64,000 nucleotides of DNA from Pasteurella multocida subsp. multocida OH4807 (GTDB lineage Bacteria; Pseudomonadota; Gammaproteobacteria; Enterobacterales; Pasteurellaceae): NCBI GenBank assembly GCA_000973525.1, contig CP004391.1, forward strand, positions 1,054,001-1,118,000, written 5' to 3'. The position numbers and the translations under genes are program-made. Below the pieces are notes generated by a model. The model saw only the letters and a program-made list of their open reading frames with translations. It did no database searches and was not told the DNA's origin. This document shows positions 55,768 through 64,000 of the stretch, one piece after another (within the stretch, counting starts at the first letter, position 1; each line of letters opens with the position of its first letter).

Positions 55768-56589
55768 TTATTTACCACGACGACGTACGATGAATTTATC
55801 AGTACGTTTGTTATGGCGAGTTTTCTTACCTTTAGTTTGAACGCCCCAAGGTGTTACTGGGTGTTTACCAAAGTTACGACCTTCACCACCACCGTGTGGG
55901 TGATCTACTGGGTTCATTGCTGTACCACGAACTGTTGGGCGAATGCCTCTCCAGCGGTTAGCACCTGCTTTACCCAATACGCGAAGCATATGTTCTGAGT
56001 TACCAACTTCACCAATAGTCGCTGTACACTCAGCTAATACTTTACGCATTTCGCCTGAACGAAGACGTAAAGTAACATAGTTACCTTCACGAGCGATAAT
56101 TTGTACATAAGCACCAGCTGAACGAGCGATTTGACCGCCTTTACCTGGTTTTAATTCAACGTTATGTACTGTTGAACCAACTGGGATATTACGCATTGGT
56201 AATGAGTTACCAACTTTAATAGGCGCATTTGCACCAGATTGGATTGTATCGCCTGCAGATAGACCTTTAGGTGCTAAGATATAACGGCGTTCACCATCTT
56301 TATAAAGCACTAAAGCGATATTTGCAGAACGGTTAGGGTCATATTCAAGACGCTCAACAACCGCTGGAATATCTAACTTGTTACGTTTGAAATCGATTAA
56401 ACGGTAATGTTGTTTATGACCACCACCAATATGGCGAGTAGTAATACGTCCGAAATTGTTACGACCACCAGTTTTAGATTTAGTATCTAAAAGTGGAGCG
56501 TAAGGTTTACCCTTGTGCAATTCAGGGTTCACGATTTTAACAACGTGACGACGACCAGCGGAGGTCGGCTTACATTTAACGATAGCCAT
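55768..56589 (-). CDS. rplB: 50S ribosomal protein L2
   Basis: L2 supports subunit joining and peptidyl transferase function. The 273-residue protein begins [20 protein letters not shown] and carries the conserved C-terminal [20 protein letters not shown] with the functional His near residue 230. A basic end (RRRGK) follows. Confidence 0.98.
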   Translation of the reverse strand: MAIVKCKPTSAGRRHVVKIVNPELHKGKPYAPLLDTKSKTGGRNNFGRITTRHIGGGHKQHYRLIDFKRNKLDIPAVVERLEYDPNRSANIALVLYKDGERRYILAPKGLSAGDTIQSGANAPIKVGNSLPMRNIPVGSTVHNVELKPGKGGQIARSAGAYVQIIAREGNYVTLRLRSGEMRKVLAECTATIGEVGNSEHMLRVLGKAGANRWRGIRPTVRGTAMNPVDHPHGGGEGRNFGKHPVTPWGVQTKGKKTRHNKRTDKFIVRRRGK

Positions 56590-56608
56590 TATCTTCTACT
56601 CCTCCGAA

Positions 56609-56911
56609 TTACTCTGCACCTTCAACGAAGTCAAGTGATTGACCTTCTTGAAGAGTTACATAAGCTTTTTTCCAGTCACTGCGACGTCCCATTCTTGCAC
56701 CGTGACGTTTAGTTTTACCTTTAACTACAACGGTACGAACAGAATCCACTTTCACTTCAAATAATTGCTCAACTGCGTTAGCAATTTCAACTTTATTTGC
56801 ATCTAAAGCTACTTTGAAAACGATAGTGTTAGACTTCTCAGCGTTATTTGTTGCTTTTTCAGAGACATGTGGTGCTTTTAACACTTTTAGCAAACGTTCT
56901 TGTTGAATCAT
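56609..56911 (-). CDS. rplW: 50S ribosomal protein L23
   Basis: L23 is the docking point for trigger factor and SRP at the exit tunnel. The 100-residue protein has [20 protein letters not shown] and [20 protein letters not shown]. It overlaps rplD by four bases (ATGA). Confidence 0.98.
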   Translation of the reverse strand: MIQQERLLKVLKAPHVSEKATNNAEKSNTIVFKVALDANKVEIANAVEQLFEVKVDSVRTVVVKGKTKRHGARMGRRSDWKKAYVTLQEGQSLDFVEGAE

Positions 56912-57510
56912 GCTAACATCTCCTCAATTTGTTTCACAGCATCTACAGTTACAACAACTTTATCGAATGCGATTAAGCTTACTGGATCAATACCTTGAAC
57001 ATCACGTACATCTACTTTGTAAAGGTTACGTGCTGCTAAGAATAGATTTTCATCTAAGCTTGCTGTGATAATTAACACATCTTCAAGTGCTAATTCTTTT
57101 AATTTTTGTACTAAAACTTTCGTTTTTGGTGCTTCAACTTCGAACTTATCAACAACCACTAAACGGTCTTGACGAACAAGTTCAGAAAGAATGCTCTTGA
57201 TTGCACCACGGTACATTTTCTTGTTCACTTTTTGGCTGTGATCTTGTGGTTTAGCTGCGAAAGTTACACCACCTGAACGCCAGATTGGTGACTTGATATC
57301 ACCTGAACGAGCGCGACCTGTACCTTTTTGACGCCAAGGTTTTTTACCTGAACCAGACACTTCAGCACGAGTTTTTTGTGCACGAGAACCTTGACGAGCA
57401 CCTGCTGCATAAGCAACAACAACTTGGTGAATCAATGCTTCGTTGAACTCACGTCCGAAGGTAGTTTCAGAAACAGTTAGTGCGTTTGCACCTACAACTT
57501 GTAATTCCAT
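56908..57510 (-). CDS. rplD: 50S ribosomal protein L4
   Basis: L4 forms part of the exit-tunnel constriction and, in E. coli, autoregulates the S10 operon through the leader. The 200-residue protein has the tunnel loop [20 protein letters not shown] near residue 46, then [20 protein letters not shown]. The loop looks wild-type. Confidence 0.98.
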   Translation of the reverse strand: MELQVVGANALTVSETTFGREFNEALIHQVVVAYAAGARQGSRAQKTRAEVSGSGKKPWRQKGTGRARSGDIKSPIWRSGGVTFAAKPQDHSQKVNKKMYRGAIKSILSELVRQDRLVVVDKFEVEAPKTKVLVQKLKELALEDVLIITASLDENLFLAARNLYKVDVRDVQGIDPVSLIAFDKVVVTVDAVKQIEEMLA

Positions 57511-57524
57511 CTCTATCTCCTGAC

Positions 57525-58154
57525 TTATGCTTTAACTGCTGGTTTAACGATAACATCACCATTAGTTGCGCCTGGAACAGCACCTTTAACTAATAGTAAT
57601 TTACGTTCAGCATCAACACGAACAACTTCTAGTGATTGAACGGTTACACGCTCAGCACCTAAGTGTCCTGCCATTTTTTTGCCTTTAAACACACGACCTG
57701 GAGTTTGGTTTTGACCAATAGAACCAAGCACACGATGTGATAAAGAGTTACCGTGAGTAGCATCTTGGGTACGGAAGTTCCAGCGTTTAACACCGCCAGC
57801 AAAACCTTTACCTTTAGAAGTACCAGTAACATCAACTTTTTTAACATCAGCGAAGATGTCAACATTAATTTCTTGACCTAAAGTGAATTCTTCACCTTCA
57901 GTAGTACGAAATTCCCATAAACCGCGACCAGCTTCAACACCTGCTTTCACGAAATGACCAGCTTCTGGCTTAGTTACACGACTTGCTTTTTTAGAGCCAG
58001 TAGTAACTTGAATTGCAGAATAGCCATCTGTTTCTACAGTTTTAACTTGAGTAACACGGTTGGCTTCGATTTCGATAACGGTAACTGGAATTGAAACGCC
58101 ATCTTCATTGAAGATACGAGTCATACCAACTTTACGACCGACTAAACCAATCAT
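57525..58154 (-). CDS. rplC: 50S ribosomal protein L3
   Basis: L3 approaches the peptidyl transferase centre by a long loop. The 209-residue protein begins [20 protein letters not shown] and has [20 protein letters not shown] near residue 133, with the methylated-Gln loop, then [20 protein letters not shown]. Confidence 0.98.
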   Translation of the reverse strand: MIGLVGRKVGMTRIFNEDGVSIPVTVIEIEANRVTQVKTVETDGYSAIQVTTGSKKASRVTKPEAGHFVKAGVEAGRGLWEFRTTEGEEFTLGQEINVDIFADVKKVDVTGTSKGKGFAGGVKRWNFRTQDATHGNSLSHRVLGSIGQNQTPGRVFKGKKMAGHLGAERVTVQSLEVVRVDAERKLLLVKGAVPGATNGDVIVKPAVKA

Positions 58155-58170
58155 TGTAATAACCTCTTAA

Positions 58171-58668
<498 letters not shown>

Positions 58669-58674
58669 TGGTGG

Positions 58675-58702
58675 ATTATACCTGAATTAAGAGATATTGC
58701 AA
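58675..58702 (-). promoter_or_regulatory. S10 operon promoter
   Basis: On the minus strand TTGCAA (58702-58697) and consensus TATAAT (58680-58675) have a 16-base spacer. The region from here to the autotransporter gene (58703-58917) is very AT-rich, with a repeated AATTTCATA-AATAAA motif near 58763-58795 and nothing else clear. Confidence 0.75.
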
Positions 58703-58917
58703 GTATCTTTTATTAAATGAATTGTTATTCTAATGAACGCCTCTACGATGTCACTCTATACCAAATTTCATATAATAAAATTTCATAATAAATCTTAATT
58801 TTTATTATTGATAACCATAAAAATTAGTGATTAAATCATAGCCACTGTAAGATGTTGTTGTATTTGCATTTTACCCAAAAGACGACTTTTTTATTTATCC
58901 AAATCAAGAGAATAGAT

Positions 58918-61206
58918 ATGAGTAATAGTACACTGAATCGTTCAACCTCGCCGCAAAAAAATTTTAAACTAAACAAAATCTTACTTGCTTTATTTGCCTT
59001 AAATATAGCGCCTGCTGTTTTATCTGAACCAGTAATTATTCCCACAGAAACTGGTCTTTCTGTCATAGAAAAGCATATGGATAATGCGGGATTTGTTTTT
59101 GGTTTAATAAAACGAGATGAGGAAGGAAATTTTTTTGACCACTATCTTGCAAAAGAGAATATCAAAATAGATATTGATAACTCTCAAAACGAAGTCAACA
59201 CCTCACAAACATTCGGAGTCCTTTATTTAGTTACTGGAGAACTTCCTGATAAAGCCCAAGTAACAAGCACATTTGGTAACAAAAATACCAGTTTGACAAA
59301 TATCTCTACAATAGGGAAAGGTATCACCTATGGTGTGGCTGCTTTAGGCAAAAAAAATAAAAATGGTCCTAATCTTACCTTTGAAGGGAAAAAACTTGAG
59401 ATAAATGTTAACTCGCTTAATAACTATGCAATGGGAATAAATGTTCAGAATAATACATTTGGTCAAAATGGTTATGCTCCTGCAACAGTTATTATCAACG
59501 CTGAAGATACCCTTATCAACGCAAAATCAACACTCAAATTTAACGAAAAAGATCAAGATAATTATGCAATTGCTATGTCTGTGTTCTCTCAAGGTGTATT
59601 AGAGATTAATGGTAATTTAGAAGTACATGCAGATACGTTGCTTTCTACTCGAGGAGATGCGATTACAAGAATAAATAAAAAGAATGATCCGAGTAAATTG
59701 ATTAAATTACATGGTGATATTCATTTTAATTATGATAAACAAACCAGTGGTACACCAATTGTCGCCGATGTTGCCATCAATTTAGCGAATGATTCATCTT
59801 ATTGGAAAGGAAACTCTCTCATTTCTGGTACAAATATTCCGGCTGGTTATGATGAATTAAATTCCTTTAAACTCGGGTTGGCAAATGGTGCACAGTGGTT
59901 GACAGATAAAAGCAGTATTGTGAATGAGCTCACTATAAATAATGGGGTCATTAATATGACTGGCGATAACACACAAACTGTAAAAATTGAGAGAATCACG
60001 GGTCCTGCAGGGACAGTCAATATTCTCGTATCTCAACAAGGCGATTTGCTAGAAACAGGGAAATTGGCTATTCTTTCATCAGGAAATTTACCACATGCCG
60101 TAGACAAAACAAAACTGACATTCAACTATCTTGGATTAAATGCTGATCAGCTCGCCCATGATCCTAAATTACTCGATAAATTAGTTTTGAACACATCCGC
60201 ACCAGAAGGTCAAGATCCAACGATTACTGCCGAGATCTCAGAAGGCTTACTTGCAGGTAAATTGTCGGCTGATTTAGAGAATCATTTAACAGGAAACAAA
60301 GTTAAACGTATCCATCAAAGTAATAGCACTAGAACCCTTGATTATATTCGCCATATTTCTGCTTTATCTGCGTTCGCTTGGAGACAAGAAAACAATACAT
60401 TACATCAACGCCTAGGTGAACTACGTAACATGAGTAGCAGTGATGGAGTGTGGGCTCGAGTGAGCGGTAATAAACTCAAACTTCAAGATGACTACAGCAA
60501 TACCAACACAGCCGTCCAAGTCGGCTATGATAAAGCAATTGGTGACTGGCACTATGGTTTTGCGCTTAGCCATAACCGAGGAAAAACCGATGTTACGGCT
60601 GGGACAGCTAAAAATAAGGATACTTCGCTTTCCCTTTATGCAACATGGTTAAGTCAAGATGGGCTCTATTCTGACATTGTCTTACGACAAGGGTACTTAT
60701 CCAATGACTATACTTATGATGTTGAGGCAGGAAAAACTGTCGCTGACTATCACACTTGGGGTGTTTCTCTCAGTGGTGAAGTTGGTAAAAAAATCGCCTT
60801 TAACAATCAATGGTATATTACACCACAAGCACAATTATCATCATTCTTTATTAATGGTAAAAATTACACAACAGAAAATGGTCTACATGTATCACAAGAC
60901 ACGTATAAAACCACTGTTGGTCGTTTAGGCGTGCAACTTGGCAGAAATATCAAAGAAAACAGCGATATCTATCTTAAAGTTTCTTGGTTACATGATTTCT
61001 CAAATAACCTATCAGGGCAGGTTGCACGTGAGAATGTGAGTAAACGCTTTGAAGCCCGTTCAGATCGTGCTTGGTTAGAAACAGGATTAGGTATTAATCA
61101 TAAATTATCTAAAACAAGCCATGTATACGCAGATATGAGCCAAATGTCAGGTAAACATCTCAAATCACCTTGGCAATGGAATGTGGGTATGCGTGTTGAA
61201 TTTTAA
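58918..61206 (+). CDS. Type V autotransporter with short beta-helical-type passenger
   Basis: A 762-residue protein. The N-terminal signal region (basic stretch, then LLALFALNIAPAVLS) is followed by a passenger (about 37-480) rich in Asn, Thr, Lys and Gly with short beta-strand-like repeats (FEGKKLEINVNSLNNYAMGI, VIINAEDTLINAKSTL). A linker with RTLDYIRHISALSAFAWRQE precedes the C-terminal autotransporter barrel (about 500-762: DGVWARVSGNKLKL, VQVGYDKAIGDWHYGFAL). It ends in GMRVEF with terminal Phe. No serine-protease GDSG or other catalytic motif and no cysteine are visible, so adhesion or another surface role is likelier. The ATG at 58918 follows AAGAG. An upstream in-frame start at 58852 is less convincing. 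Confidence 0.88.
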   Translation: MSNSTLNRSTSPQKNFKLNKILLALFALNIAPAVLSEPVIIPTETGLSVIEKHMDNAGFVFGLIKRDEEGNFFDHYLAKENIKIDIDNSQNEVNTSQTFGVLYLVTGELPDKAQVTSTFGNKNTSLTNISTIGKGITYGVAALGKKNKNGPNLTFEGKKLEINVNSLNNYAMGINVQNNTFGQNGYAPATVIINAEDTLINAKSTLKFNEKDQDNYAIAMSVFSQGVLEINGNLEVHADTLLSTRGDAITRINKKNDPSKLIKLHGDIHFNYDKQTSGTPIVADVAINLANDSSYWKGNSLISGTNIPAGYDELNSFKLGLANGAQWLTDKSSIVNELTINNGVINMTGDNTQTVKIERITGPAGTVNILVSQQGDLLETGKLAILSSGNLPHAVDKTKLTFNYLGLNADQLAHDPKLLDKLVLNTSAPEGQDPTITAEISEGLLAGKLSADLENHLTGNKVKRIHQSNSTRTLDYIRHISALSAFAWRQENNTLHQRLGELRNMSSSDGVWARVSGNKLKLQDDYSNTNTAVQVGYDKAIGDWHYGFALSHNRGKTDVTAGTAKNKDTSLSLYATWLSQDGLYSDIVLRQGYLSNDYTYDVEAGKTVADYHTWGVSLSGEVGKKIAFNNQWYITPQAQLSSFFINGKNYTTENGLHVSQDTYKTTVGRLGVQLGRNIKENSDIYLKVSWLHDFSNNLSGQVARENVSKRFEARSDRAWLETGLGINHKLSKTSHVYADMSQMSGKHLKSPWQWNVGMRVEF

Positions 61207-61228
61207 TTCACTCATCTACTTTAAAACC

Positions 61229-61260
61229 GAAAACCACTTTCAGATGAAAGTGGTTTTTTA
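61229..61260 (+). terminator. Rho-independent terminator of the autotransporter gene
   Basis: AAAACCACTTT (61230-61240) pairs with AAAGTGGTTTTTT (61247-61259) around CAGATG, ending in T's. Confidence 0.88.
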
Positions 61261-61355
61261 GCCTCAACTTCAGCGAATCGTCCATAAGGATAATTTCAAT
61301 ATCTATCATGAAATGTTATGATAAACGTCTATTCTTTATGCATTAATGAGATGTT

Positions 61356-62729
61356 ATGTCTACACGTCTTACAACAATAAAATCAAAAATTCGCTATTTT
61401 TTATATAGAAAAATTCGTCAAACCCATCGTATATCGCGCAAAACACTAGAGTTTACCTGCTTATTAATTGGCGCGGCGCTGGTTGCACTTTTTTCCCTTG
61501 GTTTTGCTAAATTTGCCGATCTTGGTTTAGAGTTGAATGCTCACTGGACAGCCCAATATCCTGTTGCAGTCTGGTTTGTTCTGCCTTTAGGGCTAGCTTT
61601 ATTGGCATGGTTTACTGCCAAATATACGCCTTATGTAGCAGGCAGTGGTATACCACAAGTGATCGCGTCCATGAGTCTGCCCTATGGAGCGAATAAAAAC
61701 CGACTCATTGCATTCTGGCAAACTTTATGGAAAATTCCTCTGACTTTCTTAGCAATGCTCATTGGCGCCTCAGTTGGACGAGAAGGTCCTTCTGTTCAAG
61801 TGGGCGCTGCTGTCATGCTAGCTTGGGGTAACTTTTGCCGTAAACATGGTGTGGCATTTAACGGGCTAAGTGCAAATGAGTTAATGGCAACTGGTGCTGC
61901 AGGTGGATTGGCAGCGGCATTCAATGCACCATTAGCTGGCGTCATTTTTGCCATTGAAGAACTGGGGCGTGGTGTCCTACTACGCTGGGAGCGTCGTGTG
62001 CTGTTAGGTGTACTTGCCGCCGGTTTTATTCTGGTCGCCATTGAGGGAAATAATCCTTACTTTCCACGATATCATGGAGAAACATCTGTTCCTTATATGT
62101 TTTTATGGGTGGGACTGTGCGGTCTCGTTTGTGGTGTTTTAGGAGGAATTTTTGCCCGCTTATTAGTAAAAGGTCTCGCGGGGCTCTCTCCTGCGAAGAT
62201 GCGAGGCTGGATTCGTCGCCACCCAATTTATATCGCGCTATTACTTGGTTTATTTTTAGCCGCACTAGGCACATATACACAGGGAAAAACTTACGGTACA
62301 GGTTATGAAGTAGTGGCACATGCTTTAGATGGTGGAAAAACACCTGCAGAGTTGGGTATATTAAAACTTTTCTCTACAGTGGCGACCTATTGGACAGGTG
62401 TAGCGGGAGGGATTTTTACACCTGCCTTAACGACGGGCGCAGGTATTGGCGCACAAATTTGGGCATTCACAGATGGTAGCGTTGATCAGCGTTTATTCGT
62501 TTTACTTTGTATGGCTGGCTTTCTTGCAGGAGCCACACAATCCCCCGTCACGTCAAGTGTCGTCGTGATGGAAATGACAGGTTGTCAGCCTGTATTATTT
62601 TGGTTATTGATTTGTTGTTTAGTTTCGTCCATTATTTCACGCCAATTTCATCCTAAACCTTTTTATCATTTTGCAGCGGGACGTTTCCGCCAACGTATTC
62701 AAGAAGACACAAAAGAAGAACAAAAATGA
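61356..62729 (+). CDS. ClC-family chloride channel / H+ antiporter
   Basis: A 457-residue membrane protein with the ClC signature sequences: GSGIPQV near residue 97, [11 protein letters not shown] near residue 142 (gating Glu present), and [16 protein letters not shown] near residue 348. [19 protein letters not shown] near residue 188 holds the inner-gate Glu typical of proton-coupled exchangers. These keep chloride/proton exchange likely, as in E. coli ClcA (473 residues), for example in acid resistance. No C-terminal CBS domains. The stop overlaps the dusA start (ATGA), so the two are co-translated. Confidence 0.92.
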   Translation: MSTRLTTIKSKIRYFLYRKIRQTHRISRKTLEFTCLLIGAALVALFSLGFAKFADLGLELNAHWTAQYPVAVWFVLPLGLALLAWFTAKYTPYVAGSGIPQVIASMSLPYGANKNRLIAFWQTLWKIPLTFLAMLIGASVGREGPSVQVGAAVMLAWGNFCRKHGVAFNGLSANELMATGAAGGLAAAFNAPLAGVIFAIEELGRGVLLRWERRVLLGVLAAGFILVAIEGNNPYFPRYHGETSVPYMFLWVGLCGLVCGVLGGIFARLLVKGLAGLSPAKMRGWIRRHPIYIALLLGLFLAALGTYTQGKTYGTGYEVVAHALDGGKTPAELGILKLFSTVATYWTGVAGGIFTPALTTGAGIGAQIWAFTDGSVDQRLFVLLCMAGFLAGATQSPVTSSVVVMEMTGCQPVLFWLLICCLVSSIISRQFHPKPFYHFAAGRFRQRIQEDTKEEQK

Positions 62730-63712
62730 GCCAAAATCAACCGCACTTTTATCGAGGTCGCTTTTCTGTAGCACCAATGCTAGATTGGACAACACGTCAT
62801 TGTCGCTACTTCCATCGTCAATTTAGCCGACATGCTTTGCTCTATACAGAGATGGTGACAACGGGAGCCATTCTCTACGCGAAATATGATCATCTCGCGT
62901 TTTCTCCTGATGAAAATCCTGTTGCACTACAGTTAGGCGGTAGCGATCCCGTCCAATTAAGTCAATGTGCTCAATTAGCAGAACAGCGTGGTTACCATGA
63001 AATTAATTTAAATGTAGGCTGTCCCTCTGACCGTGTCCAAAATGGGATGTTCGGCGCCTGTTTAATGGCAAAAGCGGACTTAGTTGCGGAATGTGTCAAC
63101 GCAATGCAAGCGGTAGTTCACATTCCTGTCACAGTAAAAACACGTATTGGTATTGATGAATTAGATAGCTACGACTTCTTGTGCGATTTTGTACAAAAAG
63201 TTGCTCAAGCGGGCTGCCAAGAATTTATTATCCATGCGAGAAAAGCCTGGCTTTCGGGGCTAAGTCCGAAAGAAAACCGTGAGATTCCGCCTTTAGATTA
63301 TGAACGGGTATACCAACTAAAACGGGATTTTCCTCATTTACTTATGAGTATTAACGGTGGCATTAAAACCATTGAAGAAATGCAACAGCATTTACAACAT
63401 ATGGACGGGGTCATGATTGGACGCGAAGCGTATCAAAATCCAAGTTTATTGGGCTATATCGACCAAGCATTATTTGATCCTACCCGCCCAATCATCACAC
63501 CACGAGAAGCAGTGGAAAATATGTTCCCTTATATTGAGCAACAGCTCAGCCAAGGCGTTTATCTCAATCATATAGTGCGCCATATGCTTGGTGCCTTCCA
63601 ATCTTGTAAAGGCGCTCGTCAGTGGCGGCGTTATTTAAGTGAACATGCCCATAAAGCAGGTTCAGGGCTAGAAGTTGTTGAAACTGCACTAAGTTTTGTT
63701 GAGGAAAGCTAA
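62726..63712 (+). CDS. dusA: tRNA-dihydrouridine(20/20a) synthase
   Basis: DusA reduces uridine 20/20a in the tRNA D-loop using FMN and NADPH. The 328-residue protein has [20 protein letters not shown] near residue 13, ALQLGGSDP near residue 70, [20 protein letters not shown] near residue 94 with the catalytic Cys, VKTRIGID near residue 138, [20 protein letters not shown] near residue 166, and [15 protein letters not shown] near residue 232. The LSPKENRE segment is typical of the DusA subgroup. An uptake signal lies near its start (about 62740). Confidence 0.95.
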   Translation: MSQNQPHFYRGRFSVAPMLDWTTRHCRYFHRQFSRHALLYTEMVTTGAILYAKYDHLAFSPDENPVALQLGGSDPVQLSQCAQLAEQRGYHEINLNVGCPSDRVQNGMFGACLMAKADLVAECVNAMQAVVHIPVTVKTRIGIDELDSYDFLCDFVQKVAQAGCQEFIIHARKAWLSGLSPKENREIPPLDYERVYQLKRDFPHLLMSINGGIKTIEEMQQHLQHMDGVMIGREAYQNPSLLGYIDQALFDPTRPIITPREAVENMFPYIEQQLSQGVYLNHIVRHMLGAFQSCKGARQWRRYLSEHAHKAGSGLEVVETALSFVEES

Positions 63713-63713
63713 A

Positions 63714-63753
63714 AAAGTGCGGTCAAAATTTTAAAAATTTGACCGCACTTTTG
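63714..63753. terminator. Inverted uptake-signal terminator between dusA and asnA
   Basis: AAGTGCGGTCAAA (63715-63727) and TTTGACCGCACTT (63738-63750) form a perfect 13-bp stem with T-rich ends on both strands, between convergent genes. Confidence 0.85.
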
Positions 63754-63777
63754 TTTTATCGAATAAATTGAATCGGC

Positions 63778-64000
63778 TTAAAGGATATTTTCAAATTTTT
63801 CCATCACCCATTTTGGCCAAACACTTGATTGCACTTCACCGATATGCTTTTTCTGTAATAATAGCATCACTAAGCGAGAACGACCAATTCCACCACCAAT
63901 CGATAAGGGTAAACGCCCATTAATTAAATCTTGGTGCCAATCAAATTGTAAACGATCTTCATTGTTCGTTAACGCGAGTTGCTTACGCAGTGCAGCTTCA
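63778..64000 (-). CDS. asnA: Aspartate-ammonia ligase (asparagine synthetase A), C-terminal part
   Basis: The last 73 codons on the minus strand read into a TAA at 63780-63778. They contain [20 protein letters not shown], then [14 protein letters not shown], the conserved C-terminal segment of AsnA, a class II synthetase-like enzyme. It makes asparagine from aspartate, ammonia and ATP. The 5' three-quarters lie beyond the window. Confidence 0.93.
   Translation of the reverse strand, partial: EAALRKQLALTNNEDRLQFDWHQDLINGRLPLSIGGGIGRSRLVMLLLQKKHIGEVQSSVWPKWVMEKFENIL

Noticed and set aside
60659..60928. 89-codon frame within the autotransporter barrel
   Set aside because: A shadow in another frame of the barrel sequence, with no independent start site.

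Overview
The window is a chromosomal segment of a gamma-proteobacterium of the family Pasteurellaceae, most likely Pasteurella multocida. I infer this from dense copies of the Haemophilus-type DNA uptake signal (AAGTGCGGT / ACCGCACTT, at least two dozen seen), AT-rich codon use, gene order, and proteins that resemble E. coli and H. influenzae orthologs over their full length. No CRISPR array, complete insertion sequence or prophage is visible. Both ends cut a gene: selB at the left and asnA at the right.

Positions 1-9300 hold housekeeping genes: the selB 3' end, an unexplained ~300-bp interval, an MgtC/SapB-type membrane protein, ubiA, the hslVU protease operon, coaA, and a tRNA operon (Thr-Tyr-Gly-Thr) leading into tuf, the thrU-tyrU-glyT-thrT-tufB arrangement known from enterics. 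A secreted esterase-like protein follows.

Positions 9365-18955 form a catabolic cluster for four-carbon sugar acids (L-threonate and D-erythronate): ltnD, otnK, otnC, otnI, denD, a GntP-family permease and a divergent DeoR-type regulator. Two extra genes sit inside it: a cyclase/kynurenine-formamidase-like hydrolase and a polytopic membrane protein with an alpha/beta-hydrolase domain. pepD, gpt and proS follow.

Positions 23033-35289 form a sugar uptake and catabolism locus. It has a five-gene catabolic operon (ROK sugar kinase, D-lyxose-isomerase-like cupin, class II aldolase, PfkB-family kinase, FGGY xylulokinase-like kinase), a ribose-type ABC importer (binding protein, permease, duplicated ATPase), and a two-component system whose OmpR-type regulator and hybrid sensor kinase are encoded about 4 kb apart on either side of the importer. 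The binding protein may also feed the sensor, but this is inference.

Positions 35346-41000 concern polyamines: speA and speB (arginine to agmatine to putrescine), a PuuB-like oxidase and a PotD-like binding protein. Next come ribB under an FMN riboswitch, ubiK, nadR, and a metallophosphoesterase overlapping nadR by 4 bases.

Positions 44758-58482 are the S10, spc and alpha ribosomal-protein operons on the minus strand in canonical order, including a 37-codon rpmJ. Visible control elements are the S10 promoter and leader, a terminator plus promoter at the S10/spc boundary, a likely S8 site at the rplE start, and an alpha-operon leader close to the E. coli S4 pseudoknot. The right end holds a 762-residue autotransporter, a ClC-type chloride transporter, dusA and the asnA 3' end.

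Many terminators here are inverted pairs of uptake signals, so one sequence appears to serve both competence and transcription termination.
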